This document shows, in pieces, positions 21,954-32,660 of a DNA stretch of 64,000 nucleotides. The notes below the pieces were generated by a model. That model saw nothing but the letters and a program-made list of their open reading frames with translations, was not told where the DNA came from and did no database searches. A program made the position numbers and the translations under genes. Every line of letters begins with the position of its first letter. Position 1 is the first letter of the stretch. Origin of the DNA: Microplitis mediator. Lineage: Eukaryota; Arthropoda; Insecta; Hymenoptera; Braconidae. The stretch spans positions 15,633,948 to 15,697,947 of the forward strand of contig NC_079977.1 of NCBI RefSeq assembly GCF_029852145.1. Direction: 5' to 3'.

Positions 21954-24291
21954 CTATACTATATTCCGTTCAATTTGATCTATAACTTATTGAGCCACAC
22001 CGTCCTTCTTACGGTAATACACCATTTTATATAGTGAAAACCTAAACATGCAAACCTCTCAATAAGACAATTTATAGATAAATTGAGAAAAAAAACAGAC
22101 TACTGTGAAAAAGACTAAAATCACTCGTGTGTCAAAATACTACGAAAATGACTCAAATCAGACGTGTCTTAGAATACCGTAACAAAACTAAAATCACTCG
22201 TGTGTCAAAATACTATAAAATAGACTAAAATCACCCGTTCGACAGAATGCTGGAAAGGAGATCAAAATTACTCATGTGTCAGATTAGTGTAGAAATACTG
22301 AAATCAATCGTGTGTCAGAAAACTGTAAAAACGACTAAAATCGCCAAGTGTCAGAATAGTGTGAATCAGACTAAAATTACTCGAATGTCAGAATACTGTA
22401 AAATAGACTAGAATCACTTGTGTGTAAGAATACTGTTAAATAAACTGGAATCACCCGGGTGTTAGACTACTGTAAAAAAGACTAAAATCACTCGTGTGTC
22501 AGAATACTACGAGAATGACTCAAATTAGACGTGTCTTAGAGTACCGGAACAAAACTAAAATCACTTGTGTGTCAAAATACTATAAAATAGACTAAAATCA
22601 CCTGTGTGACAGATAAATACAAAAACTACTCAAATCACTAACGTACCAGAATGCTGTAAAAACGACTAAAATTACTCGTGTGTCAGAATACTGTAAAAAC
22701 GACTAGAATCACCCGTTTGTCAGAATGCTGTAAGGAAGACTAAAATCACTGATGTGTCAGAATACTGTAAAAAAGACTAACATCACCCGTGTGTCAGAAT
22801 ACTGTAAATAAAACTGAAATCACCTGGGTGTTAGAATACTGTAAGAAAGACTGAAATCACTCATGTTTCAGAATACTGTAAAAAAACTATAATCACCCGT
22901 GTGTCAGAATACTGTAAGAAAGACTAAAAGTACTATGTGTCAGAATAGTGTAATACGGACTTCAATCACTCGTATATCAGAATGCTGTAAAATAGACTAG
23001 AATCACTTGTGTGTAAGAATACTGTTAAATAAACTGGAATCACCCGGGTGTTAGACTACTGTAAAAAAGACTAAAATCACTCGTGTGTCAGAATACTACG
23101 AGAATGACTCAAATTAGACGTGTCTTAGAGTACCGGAACAAAACTAAAATCACTTGTGTGTCAAAATACTATAAAATAGACTAAAATCACCTGTGTGACA
23201 GATAAATACAAAAACTACTCAAATCACTAACGTACCAGAATGCTGTAAAAACGACTAAAATAACTCGTGTGTCAGAATACTGTAAAAACGACTAGAATCA
23301 CCCGTTGGTCAGAATGCTGTAAAAACGACTAAAATGACCCGTGTGTCAGAATACTGTAAAAACGACTAGAATCACCCGTTTGTCAGAATGCTGTAAGGAA
23401 GACTAAAATCACTGATGTGTCAGAATACTGTAAAAAAGACTAGAATCACCCGTTTGTCAGAATGCTGTAAGGAAGACTAAAATCACTGATGTGTCAGAAT
23501 ACTGTAAAAAAGACTAACATCACCCGTGTGTCAGAATACTGTAAATAAAACTGAAATCACCTGGGTGTTAGAATACTGTAAGAAAGACTGAAATCACTCA
23601 TGTTTCAGAATACTGTAAAAAAACTATAATTACCCGTGTGTCAGAATACTGTAAGAAAGACTAAAAGTACTATGTGTCAGAATAGTGTAATACGGACTTC
23701 AATCACTCGTATATCAGAATGCTGTAAAATAGACTAGAATCACTTGTGTGACAGATAAATACAAAAACTACTCAAATCACTAACGTACCAGAATGCTGTA
23801 AAAACGACTAAAATTACTCGTGTGTCAGAATACTGTAAAAACGACTAGAATCACCCGTTGGTCAGAATGCTGTAAAAACGACTAAAATGACCCGTGTGTC
23901 AGAATACTGTAAAAACGACTAGAATCACCCGTTTGTCAGAATGCTGTAAGGAAGACTAAAATCACTGATGTGTCAGAATACTGTAAAAAAGACTAACATC
24001 ACCCGTGTGTCAGAATACTGTAAATAAAACTGAAATCACCTGGGTGTTAGAATACTGTAAGAAAGACTGAAATCACTCATGTTTCAGAATACTGTAAAAA
24101 AACTATAATCACCCGTGTGTCAGAATACTGTAAGAAAGACTAAAAGTACTATGTGTCAGAATAGTGTAATACGGACTTCAATCACTCGTATATCAGAATG
24201 CTGTAAAAAAGACTAAAATCTACCGTGTGTTAGAATACCGTAATAAAAAATAAATTCAATCGTGTGTCAGAATGCTGTAAAATAGACTATA

Positions 24292-24432
24292 CCCTGGTTA
24301 AAAAAGAGAATTAAAAAGGATTAAGCCATGTAACGTGGCCATTTAAGAGAGGATTGGCAGTATTAAAAAGGATTAAAAATGTTGAAAAATTAATTCTTTT
24401 TAATCCTTTTTAATTCACTTTTTTAAACAGGG
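24292..24432. mobile_element. 141-bp MITE inside the minisatellite
   Basis: The left end ccctggttaaaaaagagaat and the right end are inverted copies (TIR about 30 bases, also matching aaaaaggattaa). It is flanked by ATA on both sides, a probable 3-bp (or TA) target duplication. It interrupts a satellite unit exactly. No coding capacity. Confidence 0.8.
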
Positions 24433-26581
24433 ATAATCACTCGTGTGTCAGAATACTGTAAGAACGACTAAAAACACCGACGCGTCAAAATGCTGTAAAA
24501 AAGACCAAAATTACCCGTGTGTCAGAATACTGTAAAAAAGACTAAAATCACCCACGCGTCAGAACGCTCTAAAACAGACTAAAATCACCTATGTGTTGAA
24601 ATACTGTAAAAAAGACTAAAATCTCCCATGTGTTAGATTATTGTGAAAAAGACTAAAATCGCCCGTGTGTCAAAATACTGTAAAAAAACTAAAATCACCC
24701 GTGTGTTAGAATACTAGAAAAAAGACTAAAATCACCCGTTCGACAGAATGCTGGAAAGGAGACTAAAATTACTCATGTGTCAGAATAGTGTAGAAATACT
24801 GAAATCAGTCGTGTGTCAGAAAACTGTAAAAACGACTAAAATCACCCGTTTGTCAGAATGCTGTAAGGAAGACTAAAATCACTCATGTGTCAGAATACTG
24901 TAAAAAAGACTGAAATCACCCGTGTGTCAAAATACTGTAAAAAAGACTGAAATCACTCATGTGTCAGAATACTGTAAAATAGACTATTATCACTCGTGTG
25001 TCAGAATACTGTAAAAACGACTAAAAACACCCGTGTGTCAGAATACTGTAAAAAAGACTGAAATCACTTATGTGTCAGAATACTGTAAAAAAGACTAAAA
25101 TCACCCGTGTGTCATAATACTGTAAGTGAAACTGAAATCACCTGGGTGTTAGAATACTGTAAGAATGACTGAAATCACTCATGTGTCAGAATAGTGTAAT
25201 ACAGACTTAAATCACTCGTATATCAGAATGCTGTAAAAAAGTCTAAAATCTCCTGTGTGTTAGCATACCGTAATAAATAATAAATTCAATCGTGTGTCAG
25301 AATGCTGTAAAATAGACTATCATCACTTGTGTGTCAGAATACTTTAAAAACGACGAAAAACACTCGTGTGTCAGAATACTGTAAAAAAGACTAAAATCAC
25401 TAATTGTCAGAATAGTGTTAAACAGACTAAAATCACTCGTCTGTCAGAATGCTGTAAAAAAAACTAATATAACCTGTGTGTCAGAATACTGTAAAAACAA
25501 ATACGACCACCCGTGTGTCAGAATGTTATCAAAATGACTGAAATCAATCGTCTGTCAGAATGCTGTAAAAAAAACTAATATAACCTGTGTGTCAGAATAC
25601 TGTAAAAACAAATACGACCACCCGTGTGTCAGAATGTTGTCAAAATGACTGAAATCACTCATGTGTCAGAATACTGTAAAAAAACTTAAATCAATCGTGC
25701 ATCAGAAAACTGTAACAATGTCTAAAATCACTAAGTGTCAGAATAGTGTAAATCAGACTAAAATCTCTTGTATGTCAGAATGCTGTTAAAAAGACTAGAA
25801 TCACTTGTGTGTCAGAATACTGTAAAATAAAGTGAAATTACCCGAGTGTTAGAATACTGTAAAAAAGACTGAAATCATTCATGTGTCAGAATAATGTAAA
25901 AAAGACTAAAATCACTCGTGAGTCAGAATACTGTAAGAAAGACTAAAATCACTCACTCGTCAGAATGCTGTAAGAAAAACTGAAATCACTCATGTTTCAG
26001 AATACTGTAAAAAAACTATTATCACCCGTGCGTCAGAATACTGTAAAAAGACTAAAAGTACCATGTGTCAGAATAGTGTAATACAGACTTAAATCACTCC
26101 TATATCAGAATGCTGCAAAAAAGACTAAAATCTCCCGTGTGTTAGAATACTGTTAAAAAGACTAAAATCACCCTCGTGTTAGAATACTGTAAAAACGACT
26201 AAATTTACCAGTGTGTCAGAATGCTATAAAAAAAACTAAAATCACTCGTGCGTATGAATGCTGTAAAATAGACTAAAATCACCAATGTGTCAGAATACTG
26301 TAAAATAGACAACTCACCCGTGTGTCAGAATACTTCGAAAAACGAGTGATTTTAGCCGCGTGTCAGAATACTGTAAAAAGCCTAAAATCTCCCGTGTGTC
26401 AAAATGCTGTAAAAAGGACCAAAATCACCCGTGTGTCAGAATACTTTTAAAAAGACTAATATAACCTGTGTGTCAGAATTCTGTAAAAACGACTACAACC
26501 ACTCATGTGTCAGAATGTTGTAAACAAGACTGAAATCACTCATGTGTCAGAATGCTGTATTAAGGACTAAAATCACCCGTA

Positions 26582-27405
26582 TGTTAAGTCCAGGTTGATG
26601 TTTGGGCGCTGGCGTAGTCGAGCGGTCGATTTAAATTGGACGTAATGAGAACTTACATATAATTATAAATAATTATTAAGTATGCGTTGAACAGCCACCA
26701 TTCGGTGGTTGTAATTAACTGGTTGTTTGAATATATATATTTCTTAATATATATTAATCCGATGTATTCAATAATAAATGAACAGTTTTGAGTGATTCGA
26801 AAATATACAGTTGAATTAGTTTATAATATTGTTAATGTACTCTTAACAATAATTTAAAGAGGGTGAGAACGAAGTTGAGTTTCTCATATTGAGCCTAACT
26901 GCTCTCGATGATTGTATATTTCAGACTGACTTCTCTTGATCGAGAAAAACTAGAGTGTTTCTTATTAATACGAGGCGCTTGGGCATCAGGCCCGCGCATC
27001 GCTTGATGTAGAGGGGTGGATCGAGATAATGAATATTCTTGAATAATCCATGCTCTGTTCTCACGCTTTCTCTGTTTTTGTTACTGACAAATGAGTTACT
27101 TATCTATGAACAAAAGTTATCTTAGAACAAAATAGGTATTTGTGCAGCTGCACGTCTCGAGAATTTACTCGAGGCGTCAGCGTTTATTCGTACATAACAA
27201 ATATCAAGAGAAAAATCACTTTATCAATGTATTTTAAATATTTTAAATAATATTATATTATTTTATATTATTATATTATGTTATACTATTATATTATATT
27301 ATTATCCTATATTACATTATATTATTACTCTAGATTAAAGAGTAACTTATTAATTATGCAACTTGATAAATCAGAGACATCTGCCGAGCAGGCTAGGGCG
27401 TAACA
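26582..27405 (-). repeat. Gypsy-1 3' LTR
   Basis: 824 bases, starting tgttaagtccagg and ending agggcgtaaca. It lacks a ~70-base segment present in the other LTR near 44975-45050. AT-rich ttattatat repeats lie near 27240-27320. The adjoining internal side reads CCGGATTGGAAGG on the minus strand, a weak polypurine tract. Confidence 0.9.
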
Positions 27406-27789
27406 CCTTCCAATCCGGTAGACAAGCGTCCCGCTTGTTTTGGGCCTTAGCTCTCGTTGAAAATGTTTTTTTTTTTCATTCTAGACAATAGTTTTTATTT
27501 TATCTATTTCAAAGCTTTCAAATCTGTATATCGATCTGTAGCCTAGCATTTAAATGCTTGTTTTAAACGGAAATCATTATACAGCTATTTAGTTTTCGAA
27601 AGCTAATGAGTTAATATTAGCAAATAGATTGATAGCTTCGATTCTGATAGGAGATTAGAAACAATGATGTGTCGTTTTAGAGATAAGTTCTGTATCATTT
27701 GAATTATTGAAGTTACTTGATTGTTTATTGCATTCCTATTATCTGTATTTAATGAATTATAAGATACGAATGAATCTACAAAATCATTG

Positions 27790-28676
27790 TGTTTTTTATC
27801 ACAATCGCGGATGGGATGTTAATGTTCATGCAATTGTAATAATTTAATAAGTTAAATTAATATCTTATTAATGTTTCTTTATTTTGAATTTCAATATAGT
27901 AACTGATGTAATTTAATAATGAACAAAATGCTTTTATAAATTAATTGAACAAAAATGGTGAATATAAATCAATGAACAAATTCGGTAATAACTTCAAGAT
28001 GGAATTTGCTTTGAATTTTGGTAAGGATGAGAAGTAGGCAAGTCTCAACTAAACGGTTTGGGTTCTTGGTGGTAACTGTCTTATTATTTTTGTCTTGTCT
28101 CTGAGACCCTTTAACCTCAGGACCCTTGAACTGTATGTAAAAATCTAAGTGTTTAGAAAAGGTGGGAAACGTGACATTGTGATTGGGAATCAGCAATTGT
28201 AGGAGTAACAATCCTTGGAGTAGGAGGAGGTATTGCGAGAAAGGATAGACCAGAGAAAAGAGCGAGACATTAGAAAGGCTAGAAATTATTTAGAGAAAAC
28301 TGGAGACCATATGATATCGACATAGGCTTAGGACAGAAGACATTTAAAGGAAAAAGGCAATAAAGTAATTTAGTTCAGCTGGACGACGTCGTCTGGGAAA
28401 ATAAATTTAAATTTTACTTAAGGAATAAATTTTAAGAGGCCTTTAGGATTAAGTTGTAAATTATCTAAACTCAAATTCAGAGAAACTCACATTTTGAAGT
28501 TTTACAATATATAAAAAAAAAAGGTCTTAAATCATAAAACTAAAATATTGTCAAACAATGGAATTAAAATTGGCTATGCTCTCAACGCCGATAGTTATCT
28601 TAAAAATATTTGGAATAAAATAAAAATTAGAAATGTTGAACTACAATATTATAAAAATCAGTCATAACTTTAAACA
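27790..28676 (-). repeat. BEL 3' LTR
   Basis: Starts TGTTTTTTATC and ends TTTAAACA on the plus strand. The adjacent minus-strand polypurine tract GGGGGGAGAA is at 28677-28686. The LTR includes aagtaatttagttcagctgg, shared with the solo LTR at 61657. Confidence 0.95.
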
Positions 28677-28733
28677 TTCTCCCCCCGTTGAGAGGTCATA
28701 GCCGAGCAACTTAATGTCTCTAAATATTCAATT

Positions 28734-31700
28734 TTAGCTCTGATTGGAATCATCGCACACAGGTAAAATTGCAAGTTTTTTAATATTTCGAACAAAAGTA
28801 TTTCTTGAGGTTTTCACTTTCACTGTACGAATAATACCATCATCACCTGGATAACATTCGATAACTTGCCCCATCACCCATTGTGCTGGTGGGGAATTAT
28901 CATCTCGAAGGAGAACGACTGCTCCCTGAGTAATATTAGGCTCAGGTTTATCCCACTTCGTTCTACGAGTGAGTTCATTAAGATATTCTAAGCTCCACCG
29001 CTTCCAAAAATCTTGTTTTACCTTTTGAATATGTTCCCAGGTTGATAAGCGGTTAGTTGGAATATCTGTAAAATCATGACCTCGAAGGTTGGTCAGCGAA
29101 TCACCAATTAAAAAATGGCCGGGGGTAAGGACTAAGGGATCGTTTGAATCTGAGGAAATAGGAGTTAGTGGTCTTGAATTTAAGATGGCTTCGATTTCAA
29201 TTACTAAAGTGTTAAATTGTTCATATGTGAACAGCATTTCATGTCCAGCCACATGTTGTAGAAGCCTTTTAAAACTTTTTACTGCAGCTTCCCATAAACC
29301 TCCAACGTGAGGGGCCTGTGGTGGAATGAAATGCCACTGAATGCCTTTGGTAGTAAGGTACCCTTGAATTTTTTCTTGAGCCTCAGCCGTGGAAAGTTCA
29401 TCGGTCAATTCTCGTAAAATATTATTTGCACCAACAAAGTTGGTCCCATTGTCACTATATATATCTTGGCACAACCCACGTCGTGAGACAAATCTTCTCA
29501 ATGCTGATAAGAAACCTTCGGATGTCAAATCAGTAATTAATTCAAGGTGGACTGCTTTCACTGCAAGACACACAAATACAGCAACATACGATTTGATTTG
29601 TGCCCGATTGCGAAATTTCTTTTCCTTAAGGATAAACGGTCCACAGTAATCTACTCCAACTTGGCTAAACGGACGTGAGGGATTGACTCGAGGCTTAGGT
29701 AGATTACCCATAAGATAATTAGTAGTAGGAGGTCTGGCTTTACAACATTGTACACATTTGTTGAGGATTTTGTATACCTGGCTTCGACCTTCAATAATCC
29801 AGTATTTGCGCCGCAAAATGTACAATGTTTGTTGCACTCCGCAGTGTAAATGTATCCTGTGTGTATGACGAATAAAAAGATTGGTGACATGGTTATTTTT
29901 CGGTAAGATAATAGGATGTTTTGCATCAAAGGGTAAATTAGAGAAGGATAAACGACCACCGACTCTCATTATCCCATTATCATCCAACATTGGGGTTAAT
30001 TTTGAAAGTTGAGCATTTGTATGTTTTGACAAGTCCAATTTATTAAGAATTTTAAGATCTTCGGCAAAAGCTTGACGTTGAACTGCCTTAATTACTCGAA
30101 TCTCTACTTCCCGTAATTCTTTTACTGTTAATGGGCCTTTTGTTTGACGCCCTCTTACAAACCTGAAGCAATAAGCCAACGAACGCATCAGACGGTCAAG
30201 ATTCGAAAACTTGTCAAATGTTGTAAATTCTCTTTTGGTGGTAAACAGACAAGTGAAGCGCCGTTGCTCAGGTATTTCTTTACTGAAATGTAAATTAGTG
30301 ACTGGCCACTTATTCTGGGGCTCGCTTAACCATAGAGGTCCCTTTCTCCAAATTTTCATTGAAAGAAAGTCAGCAGGTAGAACCCCTCTTGACACAAGAT
30401 CTGCAGGATTATCTTTTGTGGGTACATGGTGCCATTTGTCAATAATCGTTTTGTTTTGAATGTCTGCCACTCGGTTGGAAACAAACGTTTTTAAATGCTG
30501 AGGTGATGTATTGAGCCAATGTAAAACTATAGTTGAATCAGTCCAACAATAAATTCCATCAAATGTCATCTTAATGGCTGAAACTGTAGCTGTAATTAAC
30601 GTTGCTAGAAGTTGTGCACCGCACAACTCTAATCTTGGTATGGTAATTGTTTTTAATGGAGCAACCCTTGATTTGGCACACAATAATTGTACTCGCGTCT
30701 TACCTTGATGGTCAAGTACACGCAAATAAACGCAAGCACCATATGCCTTTTCACTTGCATCTGAAAATCCATGTAGCTGTATATTTTTTATTGTTGATGA
30801 CATAATCGTCCGGGGAAAAGATATCTGGTTCAATAACTGCAGTTGACTGCAGTAGGTTTTCCATTCAGTGTGAAGTTCCAATGGCAAAGATTCATCCCAA
30901 TCGAGTTTCTCGGACCATAATCTCTGTAGAAGAATTTTAGCTATGATAATAACAGGTGCTAATAGTCCTAGAGGATCAAAAATTTTCGCTACTTCAGACA
31001 GAATAGTTCTCTTTGTGATTTTAGTCTGGTTTGTAATGGTAATAGCATTAACTGTATACATTATGCTATCGGTCTTTGACTCCCAGCAGACGCCCAAAGT
31101 CTTTAATGTTGTGTCGCCCAACTGTAAATGAGGGTTAATGTTTTCTTTGGCAATATCCTTTAATACCTCACTGTCATTTGATGCCCATTGACGAATAATT
31201 AAACCAGCCTTGGCAAGTATATGGGAGACTTCTTGTCGCATTTGAATCGCTTCTAATTTGGTTTGGGCTCCAGTGAGTAGATCATCTACATAAAAGTCCT
31301 CCGTCAGAATTTTGGCTGCTATGGGAAACGAGTGACCTTCATCTTGGGCCAGTTGATGTAAACAACGGATAGCCAGGTATGGTGCGGGTCTAAGTCCAAA
31401 GGTTACTGTATTCAATTCATAGGATTGTGTTTTATTACCATGATTCCATAATATACGTTGAAATTTTCTGTCTTCTTTCCGCACTAAAAATTGTCGGTAC
31501 ATTTTTTCAATGTCACCTGTTAAAACGATTGGATGCTTTCGAAAACGAATTAAAAGTGAAAAAAGGTCCGATTGAATAGTAGGTCCAGTGAACAGTTTAT
31601 CGTTTAATGATATACCTGTTGTTGTATTTGCTGAACCATCAAATACAACTCTCACCTTGGTGGTCATGCTTGTTTCCTTTATTACAGCATGATGCGGAAG

Positions 31701-32645
31701 ATAATAACTGGTGGTGGCTGTCGGTTGATCATGAATTAGAGACATATGATTTAAATCTAAATATTCTTGTATAACTTGGTGATATTGAGTCTTTAAACTT
31801 GGATTTCTTTTTAATTTTTGTTCGGTGTTTATCAATCTCTTGAGGGCTAAGTGGTATGAGTCTCCTAATGCTGGAATACGTGGATTGAATGGTAGTGCTA
31901 CTACGTAGCGACCAGTTGGATCTCTTGTAATATGTTTTTGGAAATGCTGCTCACACTCCTCTTCCTCTGGAGTAAATCTTTTGGAGCTTGGACATTCTTC
32001 AATTTCCCAGAATTTATTTAGGTCAAAATCATTGATATTTGTAACATGGCATGCTGCTGGTTTGACGTATTTACTTGAAGGCGCTGCTCCACCTATAATC
32101 CAACCAAGCAGTGTTTTCTGAAGGAATAATTCTTGTTGTGCAGGTAAAGAGATTTTGATTTGACCTATACATAGCAGAGAGAGAGTAGTACCTGCACCTA
32201 TAAGCAGGTCAATTGGTGCGGGCTTATAAAACAAAGGATCTGCTAACTTAATGTTAGATGGAATTTTCAATGTTTCTTGATGAATAGGTTGATCCGGTAC
32301 TATCTGAGAAATCATTGGTATAATTAGAAAGGTAAGTGTTTTCTTGTATTTATTTACTCGGGATGTAATTGTCGCTGTGGTTATTTCATTACAATAGGTG
32401 GTCATGGCATTCAGTGCTCCAACAGGTACACGGCATGTGCTTGTTTTCAATTTTAAAAGTCTTGCCATACTCTGAGTCATAAAATTTGTTGTGGAACAGG
32501 TATCTAGTAAGGCTCGACAATGGATGGGTTGTTGGTCTTTATCTAAGACATTCAATACAGCGGTGACCATTATGTCGTTCGACACAGTATTTAATACTAA
32601 ACTAACTTGTTTTTCTTCTCCTGGTGTTGCTTCATTGGTGTGCAT
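28734..32645 (-). CDS. BEL/Pao Pol polyprotein
   Basis: 1303 codons. Domains in order: a retropepsin-like protease with CRALLDTCSTTNFMT (about residue 43); reverse transcriptase with VRVVFDGSANTTTG, LTGDIEKMYRQF and the catalytic ILTEDFYVDDLLTG (about residues 330-475); Pao-type RNase H with HGFSDASEKAYGACVYLR (about residue 655); an integrase zinc-binding region near RHTHRIHLHCGVQQTLYILR; a core with VGVDYCGPF, IYSDNGTNFVGANN and a Glu-containing LWEAAVKSFKRLL; and the C-terminal DUF5641-type domain (WVMGQVIECYPGDDG). It makes the cDNA and inserts it into the genome. It is in the same frame as gag, separated only by TGA at 32661-32663 and five codons before its first ATG, so it is probably expressed as a Gag-Pol fusion. 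No internal stop or frameshift is seen. Confidence 0.93.
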   Translation of the reverse strand: MHTNEATPGEEKQVSLVLNTVSNDIMVTAVLNVLDKDQQPIHCRALLDTCSTTNFMTQSMARLLKLKTSTCRVPVGALNAMTTYCNEITTATITSRVNKYKKTLTFLIIPMISQIVPDQPIHQETLKIPSNIKLADPLFYKPAPIDLLIGAGTTLSLLCIGQIKISLPAQQELFLQKTLLGWIIGGAAPSSKYVKPAACHVTNINDFDLNKFWEIEECPSSKRFTPEEEECEQHFQKHITRDPTGRYVVALPFNPRIPALGDSYHLALKRLINTEQKLKRNPSLKTQYHQVIQEYLDLNHMSLIHDQPTATTSYYLPHHAVIKETSMTTKVRVVFDGSANTTTGISLNDKLFTGPTIQSDLFSLLIRFRKHPIVLTGDIEKMYRQFLVRKEDRKFQRILWNHGNKTQSYELNTVTFGLRPAPYLAIRCLHQLAQDEGHSFPIAAKILTEDFYVDDLLTGAQTKLEAIQMRQEVSHILAKAGLIIRQWASNDSEVLKDIAKENINPHLQLGDTTLKTLGVCWESKTDSIMYTVNAITITNQTKITKRTILSEVAKIFDPLGLLAPVIIIAKILLQRLWSEKLDWDESLPLELHTEWKTYCSQLQLLNQISFPRTIMSSTIKNIQLHGFSDASEKAYGACVYLRVLDHQGKTRVQLLCAKSRVAPLKTITIPRLELCGAQLLATLITATVSAIKMTFDGIYCWTDSTIVLHWLNTSPQHLKTFVSNRVADIQNKTIIDKWHHVPTKDNPADLVSRGVLPADFLSMKIWRKGPLWLSEPQNKWPVTNLHFSKEIPEQRRFTCLFTTKREFTTFDKFSNLDRLMRSLAYCFRFVRGRQTKGPLTVKELREVEIRVIKAVQRQAFAEDLKILNKLDLSKHTNAQLSKLTPMLDDNGIMRVGGRLSFSNLPFDAKHPIILPKNNHVTNLFIRHTHRIHLHCGVQQTLYILRRKYWIIEGRSQVYKILNKCVQCCKARPPTTNYLMGNLPKPRVNPSRPFSQVGVDYCGPFILKEKKFRNRAQIKSYVAVFVCLAVKAVHLELITDLTSEGFLSALRRFVSRRGLCQDIYSDNGTNFVGANNILRELTDELSTAEAQEKIQGYLTTKGIQWHFIPPQAPHVGGLWEAAVKSFKRLLQHVAGHEMLFTYEQFNTLVIEIEAILNSRPLTPISSDSNDPLVLTPGHFLIGDSLTNLRGHDFTDIPTNRLSTWEHIQKVKQDFWKRWSLEYLNELTRRTKWDKPEPNITQGAVVLLRDDNSPPAQWVMGQVIECYPGDDGIIRTVKVKTSRNTFVRNIKKLAILPVCDDSNQS

Positions 32646-32660
32646 ATTTTGATTATGTAG

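Larger units (their letters stand above)
21587..22100. repeat. ~218-bp tandem unit carrying tRNA-like sequences
   Basis: Two full units and a partial third start with cattttatatagtg at 21587, 21804 and about 22023. Each unit contains caataagacaatttatagat, and the two full units also carry a tRNA-like sequence on the minus strand and a ttcttacgg segment. The block lies within the minisatellite. Confidence 0.8.
21055..26581. repeat. ~37-bp minisatellite array, roughly 5.5 kb
   Basis: About 140 diverged copies of a 36-37-base unit with core gtgtcagaatactgtaaaaa followed by gactaaaatcaccc. A higher-order layer is visible: a variant block containing gacagataaatacaaaaact recurs at 22608, 23197 and 23750 (spacing 589 and 553) with its neighbours in the same order. 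The array is interrupted by the tRNA-like units (21587-22100) and a MITE (24292-24432). It resumes for about 2.5 units at 45085-45175, beyond the gypsy-1 insertion. Confidence 0.95.

Noticed and set aside
21055..26581. CRISPR-like array (regular short repeats of ~37 bp)
   Set aside because: There are no unique spacers between repeats; units abut and diverge, and the context is eukaryotic. It is a minisatellite.
27969..28211. An 80-codon frame present twice (also at 34451-34693)
   Set aside because: It lies inside the two identical BEL LTRs and owes its duplication to them; no domain or coding signature.
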